Below, piece by piece: positions 16,483-25,559 of a stretch of 64,000 nucleotides of DNA. The notes under the pieces were generated by a model, which was not told the origin of the DNA, searched no databases, and was given only the letters and a program-made list of their open reading frames with translations. The number at the start of each line of letters is the position of its first letter. Positions within the stretch are counted from its first letter, which is position 1. The stretch lies in assembly GCA_029261295.1 (NCBI GenBank), contig JAJDBP010000016.1:1-64000 (forward strand). Direction: 5' to 3'. The translations under genes and the position numbers were made by a program. Origin of the DNA: Nitrospirales bacterium. GTDB lineage: Bacteria; Nitrospirota; Nitrospiria; Nitrospirales; UBA8639.

Positions 16483-17130
16483 CTACGCGAGGCGTTCGAG
16501 GGCTTCACGAGAGCGACTGCGAACGGTTTGATCCCAATCTTCCTTCATTTTTTCTTCCAGCTTTTCTTTGGCTTCTTGGGCTCGCATTCGTCCTAAAGAC
16601 AATGCGGCACAAGCCCGCACATGCGCATGATCATCTTCAAGGTATCGAATAAGTAACGGAATGGATTCCGTATATTTGAGAATGCCTAAGTAACTCACGG
16701 CCATTCCCCGAACACGATGTTGCTTGTCCCCTAAGGCGGTCTTTGTCGTCCAAATAAAGAGTTTGGCCATGGATTCAGCGATGTCTTCCAACCCTTTGGC
16801 TTCAAATTGATTGACTTCAACGAGGGTAAAGGCGAGATCCCGTTGTTTGTGTGGGGACGGTTCTTTTTGAAATCGTTTGATGAGGCGGTCTCGGAGTTGA
16901 AGGCGGTCCTTGTGCGTGCGCCATTTTCGCCAGGAAACGAAGATCCCAATGCTGAGTATGAAGACAATACCGATAATGGGAATGATTTCATCAACGATAT
17001 AATCTTGTGTGTCGAAGTTGAGATGGTTCCAACCCCAAATGCCTGCTACGATGACGCCAAGCCCTAGCAAGCCAACAAATGGATTAATCGCCCGATTGGT
17101 TTCCGGTTGTGTTTGAGCAGGACTTGGCAT
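16483..17130 (-). CDS. Membrane-anchored HEAT-repeat protein
   Basis: A 215-residue protein. Two membrane helices lie near the N terminus (about 17-35 and 50-66), followed by a cytoplasmic helical domain. The last 90 residues contain HEAT/PBS-lyase-like repeats: RVRGMAVSYLGILKYTESIPLLIRYLEDD, then HVRACAALSLGRMRAQEAKEKL. These repeats usually mediate protein contacts. The ATG at 17130 is preferred; an in-frame TTG lies three codons upstream. It could scaffold a membrane complex; the partner is unknown. Confidence 0.8.
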   Translation of the reverse strand: MPSPAQTQPETNRAINPFVGLLGLGVIVAGIWGWNHLNFDTQDYIVDEIIPIIGIVFILSIGIFVSWRKWRTHKDRLQLRDRLIKRFQKEPSPHKQRDLAFTLVEVNQFEAKGLEDIAESMAKLFIWTTKTALGDKQHRVRGMAVSYLGILKYTESIPLLIRYLEDDHAHVRACAALSLGRMRAQEAKEKLEEKMKEDWDQTVRSRSREALERLA

Positions 17131-17180
17131 TAATTTCAATGGTCTATAGTACTTTAACTTTCAATTCTTGACTTCAGAAC

Positions 17181-17217
17181 TCCCTCGCCCTGCCAAGGAG
17201 AGGGCTGGCGTGAGGGT
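17181..17217. repeat. Short GC-rich dispersed-repeat fragment
   Basis: A segment with CCCTCGCCCTGCCAAGGAGAGGG followed by GTGAGGGT resembles the dispersed GC-rich intergenic repeats found in many bacterial chromosomes and recalls the style of the element at 14410-14539, although it is not a copy of it. It lies between the HEAT-repeat and MBL-hydrolase genes. Confidence 0.4.
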
Positions 17218-17285
17218 AAAGACTCATTGGGCGGACCCAGCCCCATATTTTATCAGTCGTCGAAAAACAGGAAACGACCATTCCC

Positions 17286-18059
17286 ATGAAGGTCACCATC
17301 CTAGGATCCGGGACTAATCTTCATCCCACTCGGGCCGCCGCTGGCTATCTTATCCAGACTGACGAGCCTATTCTACTGGATTTTGGTCCACGAACGCTCT
17401 CTAATTTACTGAAAACTGGTGTGGATCGCCATACTATTCAACACCTACTGTTTACCCATTACCATGTCGATCATTTCTCTGATTTTCTGACCTTCTTCTT
17501 CGATGCCATTTGTCATTCAAAATTTACCAGTATTCGTCCAGACCTGACTATTTATGGGCCTCCAGGGACCAAGAGAATCTTTCGGTCAATGTTCCGGACA
17601 TTCCCCAATTTTTCAGATCCCCCCTTTCGAGTGATTCTCAAGGAAGTGAAAGAAAAGCCATTTGTCATTGGTAAGACTATAATTATGCCATTGCCGATGA
17701 CCCATTCTGAAAAACAAGTCTGTCTGGGCTATCGGGTCGAGTATGAGCGCCGGTCTGCGGCCTTTTCAGGAGATGCGATGGTGTCGTTGAATCTGGTGAG
17801 CCTCTGCCAGAATGTTGATCTGGCAATTTTAGATTGCTCTTTTTCATCTCATGAGCCTGGCGGATCACATATGAATGCCCAAGAATGTGGAAAAGTGGCC
17901 AAAAAAGCCAAGACCAAAAAGCTGGTCCTGTCACATTTTTATGAGAAGGCAGATCGGTCGAATGTCGTCACTCAAGCCCGCCAATTTTTCAAAGGACCAA
18001 TTGTGAAAGGCAAAGACCTCCTGACTTTAAATGTTGGAAGGACAACCATTGCAGATTAG
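17286..18059 (+). CDS. Metallo-beta-lactamase-fold hydrolase (RNase Z-like group)
   Basis: A 257-residue protein. The N terminus MKVTILGSGT and the metal motif THYHVDHFSD (His58, His60, Asp62, His63) match the RNase Z/arylsulfatase branch of the MBL superfamily. A GDAMVS-like metal aspartate block follows (FSGDAMVSLNLV), then DCSFSSHEPGGSHMNAQECGKVA and the terminal VLSHFYEKA. The usual long exosite arm of true tRNase Z is not evident, so a tRNA role is doubtful. Two metal ions are expected. It is a single gene divergent from the HEAT-repeat gene. Confidence 0.88.
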   Translation: MKVTILGSGTNLHPTRAAAGYLIQTDEPILLDFGPRTLSNLLKTGVDRHTIQHLLFTHYHVDHFSDFLTFFFDAICHSKFTSIRPDLTIYGPPGTKRIFRSMFRTFPNFSDPPFRVILKEVKEKPFVIGKTIIMPLPMTHSEKQVCLGYRVEYERRSAAFSGDAMVSLNLVSLCQNVDLAILDCSFSSHEPGGSHMNAQECGKVAKKAKTKKLVLSHFYEKADRSNVVTQARQFFKGPIVKGKDLLTLNVGRTTIAD

Positions 18060-18584
18060 GACTAATGGCGACACACGCCACCCCTTGCAGGTCGGCCAAC
18101 TGGGCTGAGGCTCAAATCATAGGCGGACCTTGTCTAAGCCTGGCGATTTGGTGTGCCCCTCCAAGGTTGTCGTCAGCCCTATTTGATGTGGGTGACCGGG
18201 GTGGAAATTGTTTTTGTTCTTTTAACGAAAGAAAAGGAATTGGGAGCCCCAGCTCTTTAGAGTGCCAAGGGCAAATCACAACAAATGCGGGAGAAGAAAA
18301 ATATCAGGCTGAGGAAGCTCTTAACAAAAAAAGACATAACCTTTTTGGTTAATTATCGAACAGAAAATCTGTTTAAACGGTACTTGAAGATCTACCTTGT
18401 CTACGTTTCGCCCTAATTGCGAAGTAAATTGAAAGAATTTCTCATATAGCCTTTTCTTATTTCCGGAAATTCAATATCCTAATTTTAATCAAAACTTTCG
18501 TAGGATCAAAAAACACTAAAAAAGGAATATTAATAAATCTTCTAACGACCTACCTGCCACTGAGAAAATTTCAAAAATCCTAAA
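18060..18584. other. Intergenic region, no gene supported
   Basis: This 525-bp gap follows the MBL gene. A plus-strand frame at 18065-18352 (95 codons) lacks a ribosome-binding site and any recognisable feature. Base composition falls sharply to AT-rich after about 18340, continuing into the next gene. No hairpin terminator was found. Confidence 0.4.
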
Positions 18585-19412
18585 ATGCGACATTCCCTCC
18601 CTAATAATTTCGGAATTCTGATTTCGAATCCTTTTTTACTTGGCTTAACGATCCTCTTAGCAAATGATTTTTACTTTAAGCCCTATTTTCATAATTGGGT
18701 AACAGGAAAACTTTCCGATTTTTCTGGTCTCTTCATTTTCCCACTTTTTTTGTCTAGCTTTTTTCCTAAATTCAAAAAAACAATCTTCATCATGACCGGG
18801 GTGGGATTTGTATTTTGGAAATCGCCTGCTTCACAACCATTTATTGACTTGTGGAATGCATGGAATCTGTTTCCCATACAACGGGTAATAGATTATACCG
18901 ACCTATTGGCATTGGGCGTACTTCCTATTGCATTAGTTTTTAGTAATCAAAGGCCAGCTTTGTCGCTTCCTTTTTCTTTTCGGCCCGTTTTAGTTTCCGC
19001 TCTGTGCATTTTTGCCTTTATGGCAACGACTCGCGCACTCACCCCTGAAGAAGCGGCATTTTTCAAAACGCTACATGCCAATAACCCTTACTCATTTCAC
19101 CTTTCTCTGGACAATCTAGCGAAGTTTATTGACAAAGAGCTTTCCCTACCAGAACCCTTGTCTGTAAGTGGGGAAATAAGGAGATTTTATGCATACGGAA
19201 AAACACAAATATTACTCAATAGCTGCCCAAAAACTATATTAGCTTCCTTTACGATTACAGAAACATACCCAGGCTCTGGCAATCCAGATTCCAATATTGC
19301 ATTAAGCCATGTGACAGATTGCGGCACTATTACACCTGAAGAGTTCCGTGCCGCTTTTGAAGATCAATTCATCACACCTTTACAAAAAAAACTCTCATTA
19401 AACCCTTCCTGA
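18585..19412 (+). CDS. AT-rich membrane protein of unknown function
   Basis: A 275-residue protein I do not recognise. Four or five membrane helices occupy about residues 12-170 (for example FLLGLTILLANDFYF, LFIFPLFLSSFF, the segment near 60-72, LLALGVLPIALVF and the segment near 137-152), followed by a soluble part with a CPKT cysteine and a DCGT cysteine. Its DNA is clearly more AT-rich than its neighbours, with AAA, TTT and ATT codons dominant, and it is flanked by 525 bp and 361 bp of non-coding DNA. This hints at recent acquisition. No mobility gene is adjacent. Confidence 0.7.
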   Translation: MRHSLPNNFGILISNPFLLGLTILLANDFYFKPYFHNWVTGKLSDFSGLFIFPLFLSSFFPKFKKTIFIMTGVGFVFWKSPASQPFIDLWNAWNLFPIQRVIDYTDLLALGVLPIALVFSNQRPALSLPFSFRPVLVSALCIFAFMATTRALTPEEAAFFKTLHANNPYSFHLSLDNLAKFIDKELSLPEPLSVSGEIRRFYAYGKTQILLNSCPKTILASFTITETYPGSGNPDSNIALSHVTDCGTITPEEFRAAFEDQFITPLQKKLSLNPS

Positions 19413-19773
19413 AATCGCTTCCCCATTCTCTCAATCCTTAATCTTGTACTCCTTCTAGCAAGGATTTCTCTTAAGGTAAACCCATGAATTTAATATTCCG
19501 ACTCATCGGCCATCTTCCTATTTGGGAAAAGAATGTTCCTCCGCGGCAACGTGGCCACGCATGGATTTTTCAACAATCTGGTTTGATATTTCTAGGGTAA
19601 TGACCTGCGCCTATTGATTTGGTGGCAGGGCACTTATTAGCAAACCGATTACGGGTCAGATCTTTTGTTGTTTGTTGGAGAGAGCAAAAAATAAATGGCA
19701 AATAGGGCAAATCTTTTGATTAGAGTTGTCCTTGTTGATGGAAGGGCACTCTATTGGGAACACGTTAGCGAGG
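19413..19773. other. Intergenic region, no gene supported
   Basis: A 361-bp gap between convergent genes. A 38-codon frame at 19484-19600 has no ribosome-binding site or recognisable feature. I see no terminator hairpin that convinces me. Confidence 0.4.
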
Positions 19774-20679
19774 TTATTTAGGAATAGGTTCTTCGTTTTC
19801 TAGTAACTCAAGGAAGGCACGGACTCGGCGGGCCATCTGGTCTTCTGACTCTTGTTCATAAATACTCAACAAATTTCTAAGCATGCGCGCCAAGATGGTT
19901 GGAGTTGAAATTTTTTCCAAGAATTTCGGGTCAAAATCCAAACCAGACGCCTTAATAAATTGTTCGCAGTCTTGCTCACGTAGTATCGTGCCTCCATTGA
20001 AGCAATCCACGAATTGCGCCGGGGTCTCCCCTTCAATTTTGACGAGAAAGTGCCCTGGAATTCCCACGCCCGCTAAGGGTAAGCCCAGTCGGTTTCCCAC
20101 AAACACATACAGCGCGGATAAGCTAATCGGAATGCCTTGTCGGGTTTCAATGACCCGATTCATGAAACTGTTATCGGGCTCATAATACTCGTCTCGGTTT
20201 CCTGAATATCCTTTATCCTTAAAAAGGAAATTGCTGAGTAGGCGTGCAGCCTTTCCTGGAGGAGATTCTGCCGCATGCCATTTTGTACGAAATTCCTCGG
20301 CTAACTGATCCAGAGATTCGGTGTAATGTGGAATGTCGAGATTGGGATAAGCCAATTTGGCTATTAAAAAAGCGCCCTGTTCCCAATCTCCTTGCCGTGC
20401 ACTTTGAGAAACATATTTTTGGAATTCCTGTTGTATTTGGCCAAAGCGAATTTCTTCTTTAATGAAGGCCACACGTGGTTGCAACGTGGCATCTGCTGTT
20501 CCCGCTTGTTCAAGAAAGGGGAGGACGGCTGCACCAAGACGTGCTAATTGGTCTTGGATGGTACAGGCTACCTGTTCGTTTGGGTCAGAAAGAAGTCGGA
20601 GCAATGCGTGGATGGTGCTTTCTGGAGGAAGACTCATTACCATGGTATCGGATGATACAGATTCGTCTTTAGGTAACAC
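19774..20679 (-). CDS. SirB1/transglutaminase-like protein
   Basis: About 301 residues. The N-terminal third is a helical HEAT-like segment, followed by the Transglut_core2 domain: NFLFKDKGYSGNRDEYYEPDNSFMNRVIETRQGIPISLSALY, GLPLAGVGIPGHFLVK and FVDCFNGGTIL. The last part is a TPR-like helical tail. This domain order is that of SirB1-type proteins, whose catalytic role is unclear; a Cys and a His of a papain-like set are visible (DCFNGG, PGHF). The start may be GTG at 20679 or ATG at 20643. It is the last gene of a four-gene run with the ABC transporter. Confidence 0.88.
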   Translation of the reverse strand: MLPKDESVSSDTMVMSLPPESTIHALLRLLSDPNEQVACTIQDQLARLGAAVLPFLEQAGTADATLQPRVAFIKEEIRFGQIQQEFQKYVSQSARQGDWEQGAFLIAKLAYPNLDIPHYTESLDQLAEEFRTKWHAAESPPGKAARLLSNFLFKDKGYSGNRDEYYEPDNSFMNRVIETRQGIPISLSALYVFVGNRLGLPLAGVGIPGHFLVKIEGETPAQFVDCFNGGTILREQDCEQFIKASGLDFDPKFLEKISTPTILARMLRNLLSIYEQESEDQMARRVRAFLELLENEEPIPK

Positions 20680-20719
20680 AGGAGAGCCTTTTCTTGAACG
20701 TCTTCAAGTGGGTAGAGGG

Positions 20720-21499
20720 TTAACCGACGGAACGCTTAAAAGCTTTAGCCCCACCGTAGAGACACAGAGCATCAAATGCGGCCAGGACTATAAGTGCCAT
20801 GCCCACTTGTGGAAGTGCTTCACTCCAACCCGCGATAATAAGGGGACGTACTGCATCAATCACCCACGTCATGGGATTAAAAAACGCCAAGGCTTGCATC
20901 CAGCCCGGCATAGCCGCTAATGGCACTAACGCCGAACTGAGAAAAATCATGGGTAGTGAAAGGAAGCCTAACATGGAAAAGAAATCGCCATGGCTTTTGA
21001 CGGTAAAAGCCATGGCCATAGAAATGGCGGTTAATCCCACCCCAAATAGCATACCAATGAGGAGAATGACGGTAATTCCCAAAATTCCCGTTTCTGGGAC
21101 AACACCAAAGAGGAACGCCACGGCTAAGATGACCAAAATTTGCATGCCAGTAATGGCCATGACAAAGAGAAAACGACTAAGAATGATCGAAGAGCGTTTG
21201 ATGGGCGTGGACATGAGGCGTTCGAGAAATCCGTTCTCTTTATCGAAGAGTAAGTCGATTCCTCCGGCTAATCCATTGTTGAGCACGGTCATCACTACGA
21301 CTCCAGCAGCCAGAAAGCTCATGTAGTTTGGGGCTTGTAGCACTTGAATGTCAGCGGCTCGTTGGAATAAGTTGCCAAAGAAAATGAGCCAGAAAATCAT
21401 TGGCTGGGCAAGGGTAAAGAGCATGCTGAACTTTTCTCGGCTGAGTCGCTTGCCCCAGCGATTTGTGAGAGCGAGCACTTCTTGTATTTGTTCATTCAT
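20720..21499 (-). CDS. ABC-2 type transporter permease (DrrB-like)
   Basis: A 259-residue integral membrane protein with six predicted helices, for example the segments near 31-46, 58-76 and 100-140. The DRLMSTPIKRSS-like region (ERLMSTPIKRSSIILSRF) is the hallmark of ABC-2 permeases that pair with DrrA-type ATPases. It lies 32 bp downstream of the ATPase gene and 40 bp upstream of the SirB1-like gene. Substrate cannot be deduced; such pairs export drugs, lipids or polysaccharides. Confidence 0.93.
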   Translation of the reverse strand: MNEQIQEVLALTNRWGKRLSREKFSMLFTLAQPMIFWLIFFGNLFQRAADIQVLQAPNYMSFLAAGVVVMTVLNNGLAGGIDLLFDKENGFLERLMSTPIKRSSIILSRFLFVMAITGMQILVILAVAFLFGVVPETGILGITVILLIGMLFGVGLTAISMAMAFTVKSHGDFFSMLGFLSLPMIFLSSALVPLAAMPGWMQALAFFNPMTWVIDAVRPLIIAGWSEALPQVGMALIVLAAFDALCLYGGAKAFKRSVG

Positions 21500-21531
21500 A
21501 ACGAGTGTTCCAAAGAGAAAAGGCTAGAGGA

Positions 21532-22506
21532 TTAGGCTTCGGGGGCAGCAGGTTCGTTTGTCAGCGAACGCCCGGTATGGGCGACAAACACATCATCCAA
21601 TCGAGGCCGATGGTATTCAATGCCATCCAACAGGCAGCCGACTTTATGGGTTGTTTCCATGATGGCCGGCAGGGCTTTTTCGGGGCCATCCACCCGGATG
21701 TCCAGGCCATTTTCCCTCGGACGGATGCCACGAACAAACGGTAATCCCTGTAGAGCGGTCGTCAATTGTTCGAGTGCTTCTGGGGTGGCATCGCTGAGAG
21801 TGAGCCAAACCCCATCTCCCCCTAAGCTGGCCTTGAGGTCTTTCGGTGCGCCCATGGCTCGGATTTCTCCGCGATCAATGATCGCAATCCGATCACAGAG
21901 CTGGTCAGCTTCATCTAAATAGTTTGTGGTGATGACAATGGTGATACCCTGCTGCTTGAGTTGTCGAATATGTTCCCAAATATTGAGACGGCTTTGGACA
22001 TCTAAGCCAAGCGTCGGTTCATCGAGAAAGAGTATTTTCGGATGCGGGAGCAATCCGCAGGCAATATCGAGTTTCCGCTTCATGCCCCCCGAGTACCCTT
22101 TCGCGACTCGGTCGGCATCGTTCTCTAGGTTCACAAGCTTTAAGAGAGTGGCAATGCGGCTCAGCGCCTCTTGTTTGGGTATATGATAGAGTTCGGCAAA
22201 GAGCAAAAGGTGTTCTCGTCCAGTCAGAAATCGATCAATGGCGCGTTCTTGTGCCACATAGCCAATGAGTCGTCGAACCGTGTCGGCTTCTTTGACGACA
22301 TCGTGTCCGAGTATGGTGGCGGTGCCGGTTGTGGGGCTGAGCGTGGTAATCAGGATTCTGAGTGTCGTACTTTTCCCTGCGCCGTTTGGCCCTAACAGCC
22401 CGAAGATTTCTCCGTGCTGGACACTCAGGGAAAGATTTTTGACGGCCTCGACAGTATCATAGACTTTGCCGAGGTTTGAGACTTCAATGGCAACAGAAGT
22501 GGACAT
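21532..22506 (-). CDS. ABC transporter ATPase (DrrA-like)
   Basis: A 324-residue nucleotide-binding subunit. Walker A GPNGAGKS at 39-46, Q-loop AQERAID, signature YSGGMKRKLDIA near 138 and Walker B ILFLDEPTLGLD near 157 are complete. A C-terminal extension after about residue 225 is typical of DrrA-type ATPases and may contact the permease. It ends 32 bp before the permease gene and begins 5 bp after the LON-domain gene, so the three genes are probably one transcript. Confidence 0.95.
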   Translation of the reverse strand: MSTSVAIEVSNLGKVYDTVEAVKNLSLSVQHGEIFGLLGPNGAGKSTTLRILITTLSPTTGTATILGHDVVKEADTVRRLIGYVAQERAIDRFLTGREHLLLFAELYHIPKQEALSRIATLLKLVNLENDADRVAKGYSGGMKRKLDIACGLLPHPKILFLDEPTLGLDVQSRLNIWEHIRQLKQQGITIVITTNYLDEADQLCDRIAIIDRGEIRAMGAPKDLKASLGGDGVWLTLSDATPEALEQLTTALQGLPFVRGIRPRENGLDIRVDGPEKALPAIMETTHKVGCLLDGIEYHRPRLDDVFVAHTGRSLTNEPAAPEA

Positions 22507-22511
22507 ATATT

Positions 22512-23168
22512 TTAGCCCTGTGTTTGGAGATCAGCGAGTTTGAAGCGAATGAAATCAATGAGTCGGCGTGCTTGTTGGGGGAGATTGTCAGACTCAAGCA
22601 AAAATTGTTTTTCCAATGGTGACAAATCAAGTCCAGCCGATAGATTATTGACGAGAATGGGATCTGTGAGTATTGCGGACCCAATAATGTCACAGAGTTC
22701 GTTGGCTTTCTTAGACGTGAGATATTCTTGTGCCGTTTGTTCAAGATGGCGTCGAATATCTGAAGTCAAGGAAGCGGAAGTTTCAGGCACATGCGGAGTA
22801 ATCCGGGCTTGACGATAATTGGTCATCACCGACTGCTCTTGATAGGTGCACCGCTGTAGACCCTGCAAAACAATATTATAGCGACCATCGGATAATTGGT
22901 GAGAACTGATAATCCGTCCGACGCATCCCTTAGAGTAAATTGGGGGCGCCTGGTCATATTGGTCTTCCCATCCATCTTTCAATAAGGCCATACCTATACA
23001 TTGTTCGTGAGCGGAGGCCTCTTGAATCATTTCTCTATACCGGGGTTCAAAAATATGCAGGGGTAAATAGGTTTGAGGGAAAAATACCACCGTCGGGAGT
23101 GGAAAGATCGGAACCACATCCGGTAAAGGAAACACCTCAGGTTCCTCTGACGAAAAATGCAAAGACAT
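22512..23168 (-). CDS. LON substrate-binding-domain protein
   Basis: A 218-residue protein matching the N-terminal domain of Lon protease without its ATPase and peptidase parts. Family marks are PLPDVVPIFPLPTVVFFPQTYLPLHIFEPRYREMI near the start, GMALLKDGW, GCVGRI and GRYNIVLQGLQR. The C-terminal half is helical with LDLSPLEKQFLLE. Stand-alone LON-domain proteins are of unknown function, possibly substrate adaptors. The ATG at 23168 gives a clean domain start; a longer frame begins at 23258. Only 5 bp separate it from the ABC ATPase gene. Confidence 0.93.
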   Translation of the reverse strand: MSLHFSSEEPEVFPLPDVVPIFPLPTVVFFPQTYLPLHIFEPRYREMIQEASAHEQCIGMALLKDGWEDQYDQAPPIYSKGCVGRIISSHQLSDGRYNIVLQGLQRCTYQEQSVMTNYRQARITPHVPETSASLTSDIRRHLEQTAQEYLTSKKANELCDIIGSAILTDPILVNNLSAGLDLSPLEKQFLLESDNLPQQARRLIDFIRFKLADLQTQG

Positions 23169-23299
23169 GCGGTACGATAGCCGAGGATTTTCTTGAAAGT
23201 CAACGTGGCGACCAAGCAATTGGCTGATTGACAAAATGAGAAAATGCTTGTGGGACAAGGGAATTGTGCGTTTTAAGGCATCGTGGTATAAACGAGCGG

Positions 23300-24430
23300 A
23301 TGAGAATGGTGCTGTGTATCGTGATGATGAGTTTGATCGGGAGTCCGGATATCTTTGCGTCAGATTCCCCTCACGTTATGCCCAAGTTTTCTCTTGCGAA
23401 GCCAGGATACGCGTATGTTTTTCCCCGCGATCATGGGAGCCATGACCAATTTCAGACCGAATGGTGGTATTTTACTGGGCATCTATTGGGATCGAATGGA
23501 CGACGTTTTGGGTACGAGCTGACCTTTTTTCGGCGCGGAATTGATTCATCCGATGTTCGGGCCAATCCATCGAAATGGGCTATGCGGCATGTGTACCTGG
23601 CCCATTTTGCCTTGACCGATGAGAAAGCTCCACAATTTCTGGTTGCAGAAAAAATTAGTCGGGCGGGTATTGGTAAAGCTGGGGCAAAGGCAGATGTCTT
23701 AGATGTCTGGATCGACCGATGGCGTGTCATGGCGGTCAGCCCGGATCATCGACAATTTCGTCTTCAGGCAGAGACAGACGAATTTTCTATTGACCTCATC
23801 GTAGAATCACAGAAGGCGCCCGTGATTCATGGGCCTACCGGGGTGAGTTATAAGGGGCCTCAACCAGGGCAGACCTCCCATTACTATTCACTCACTCGTC
23901 TTCGTACTCATGGGTCACTTCAAGTTGGTGATGACACGATGGCTGTCGAGGGCGTGAGTTGGATGGATCATGAATTTGGGTCTGGCGAGTTGGCAGATCA
24001 TTTGGTCGGGTGGGATTGGTTTAGCCTTCAACTTAACAATAACCATGAAATAATGGCGTATGGCTTGCGTCAAGCCGATGGCACGTTCGATCCTGCATCG
24101 AGTGGGACCTTGGTGTTGCCGAATGGATCTTCGCAGTCCTTGGCACTTCAGGATTTGCAGATCCTGGTCAATCGTCATTGGACAAGCCCTGTGAGTGGGG
24201 CTCGCTATCCTCATTATTGGACGTTTACCCTCCTAAATGAGGGCATTGAATTAACCCTGGCCCCGCGAATGGCCAACCAAGAATTGGTGACGACTCGTAG
24301 CACTGGGGTGACCTATTGGGAAGGCTCCGTTGATGTTTCGGGAACATGGAAGGGTGATGATATTCATGGACAAGGTTATGTGGAGTTGACGGGCTATGCG
24401 CAACCCTATCGTCCCTCTGGCCCTAAGTGA
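23300..24430 (+). CDS. Lipocalin-like CrtC/AttH-family secreted protein
   Basis: A 376-residue protein with a signal peptide (about 1-20) and a two-barrel lipocalin-like fold. The AttH/CrtC motifs FQTEWWYFTGHLLGSNGRRFGYELTFFRRG and WMDHEFGSGELADHLVGWDWFSLQL are clear. Relatives include carotenoid hydratase and AttH-type proteins that often go with lipid-exporting ABC systems; activity here is not known. No carotenoid genes lie nearby. The ATG at 23300 is preferred over an upstream TTG. The beta-propeller gene starts 8 bp after its stop, so the two are probably co-transcribed. Confidence 0.9.
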   Translation: MRMVLCIVMMSLIGSPDIFASDSPHVMPKFSLAKPGYAYVFPRDHGSHDQFQTEWWYFTGHLLGSNGRRFGYELTFFRRGIDSSDVRANPSKWAMRHVYLAHFALTDEKAPQFLVAEKISRAGIGKAGAKADVLDVWIDRWRVMAVSPDHRQFRLQAETDEFSIDLIVESQKAPVIHGPTGVSYKGPQPGQTSHYYSLTRLRTHGSLQVGDDTMAVEGVSWMDHEFGSGELADHLVGWDWFSLQLNNNHEIMAYGLRQADGTFDPASSGTLVLPNGSSQSLALQDLQILVNRHWTSPVSGARYPHYWTFTLLNEGIELTLAPRMANQELVTTRSTGVTYWEGSVDVSGTWKGDDIHGQGYVELTGYAQPYRPSGPK

Positions 24431-24437
24431 GGGGGCT

Positions 24438-25484
24438 ATGATGAGGTCTCTGGTTCTGAAAACTCTTCTTTGGGTGTCGACCTTGATTGTCTTGTTGGGA
24501 CTTGTCGCTTGCGGGCAGCGCAGTGATACGATCGTGTCCATCGCCTTACATCCGACTAAATCCAATATTATCTATGTGGCCACTGATGAAGCGGTCTATA
24601 AATCCAGCGATACCGGCGAGACGTGGACCAGGTTTGCAGGAGAATTGACCAGAACGCGTGTGATTAGTTTAGCCATTGACCCGAAATTGTCAGCGACGGT
24701 ATTTGCTGGAACAATGGGTGATGGAACATATAAAAGCCCGGATGGAGGAAGAACCTGGCATCAATTTAATGCAGGTATTCAAAAGGGTACGATCTCAGCA
24801 ATTGTGAATCAGGTTGTCTTTAATCCTCGTGGAACCGAGATGGTGTATGCCGCAACGACGGTTGGGGTGTTTCGCAGTTTAAATGGAGGTCGTCAGTGGG
24901 TCGAGCGAATGGTGGGCATGAATGAAGTAAATTTTGTTGTTTCGTTGGCCTTAGACCCACAGCGCCCGAATGTATTGTATGCCGGAACGACGGGTGGAGT
25001 GTATCGGACATTGGATGGAACGGAACGTTGGGAAAAGAAATCGAGTGGGATGGTTGCGGCTGATGCCAAAATGGCGTCGATGGCATTGGGTGTCAATGGA
25101 CTCGCGGTTGATCCGACCAATAGTGATGTGGTGTATGCCGGAACGACGAAAGGTTTATATAAATCCATGGATCAAGGGGAACATTGGGCCAAGCTTGAGG
25201 GATCGGTTCAAGATTCCTATGTTAGTGCTATTCAATTAGACCCTTCTCAACCCTCCACATTGTATTTGGCAACCAGTGATCGCGTTCAAAAAAGTGAAGA
25301 TTCAGGAGCGACCTGGCAACCCAAAATCAAGGGGTTAGACGCGACGAGCATTCGGAGCTTGAAGATAAGTCCGAGTAATCCGCAAGTGCTCTATGTCGGT
25401 ACCAACGGTGGAGGGCTTTATCGCAGCACTGATGGAGGTGAATCCTGGAAGCGCTTACCTTTAACCATCACAGCTTCTCTATAA
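24438..25484 (+). CDS. Beta-propeller (BNR/YCF48-like) lipoprotein
   Basis: A 348-residue protein with a lipoprotein signal; the lipobox LVAC puts the lipidated residue at Cys25. The mature part consists of about six repeats, each with an Asp-box-like SxDxGxTW: SSDTGETW, SPDGGRTW, SLNGGRQW, TLDGTERW, SMDQGEHW, SEDSGATW, STDGGESW. Such propellers are found in sialidases and YCF48 assembly factors, but no catalytic residues are visible. The start at 24438 gives a short clean signal; an upstream in-frame start would overlap the lipocalin gene. Confidence 0.9.
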   Translation: MMRSLVLKTLLWVSTLIVLLGLVACGQRSDTIVSIALHPTKSNIIYVATDEAVYKSSDTGETWTRFAGELTRTRVISLAIDPKLSATVFAGTMGDGTYKSPDGGRTWHQFNAGIQKGTISAIVNQVVFNPRGTEMVYAATTVGVFRSLNGGRQWVERMVGMNEVNFVVSLALDPQRPNVLYAGTTGGVYRTLDGTERWEKKSSGMVAADAKMASMALGVNGLAVDPTNSDVVYAGTTKGLYKSMDQGEHWAKLEGSVQDSYVSAIQLDPSQPSTLYLATSDRVQKSEDSGATWQPKIKGLDATSIRSLKISPSNPQVLYVGTNGGGLYRSTDGGESWKRLPLTITASL

Positions 25485-25559
25485 GCATCTCATGGCGATG
25501 ATGTCATGCAGGCACATCGTTCACTCTATAATATTGACTCTCAGGGGGTTCCGTAACCT

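Noticed and set aside
18065-18352. 95-codon plus frame after the MBL-hydrolase gene
   Set aside because: No ribosome-binding site, odd composition, no recognisable motif.
19484-19600. 38-codon frame between convergent genes
   Set aside because: Too short, no ribosome-binding site, no features.
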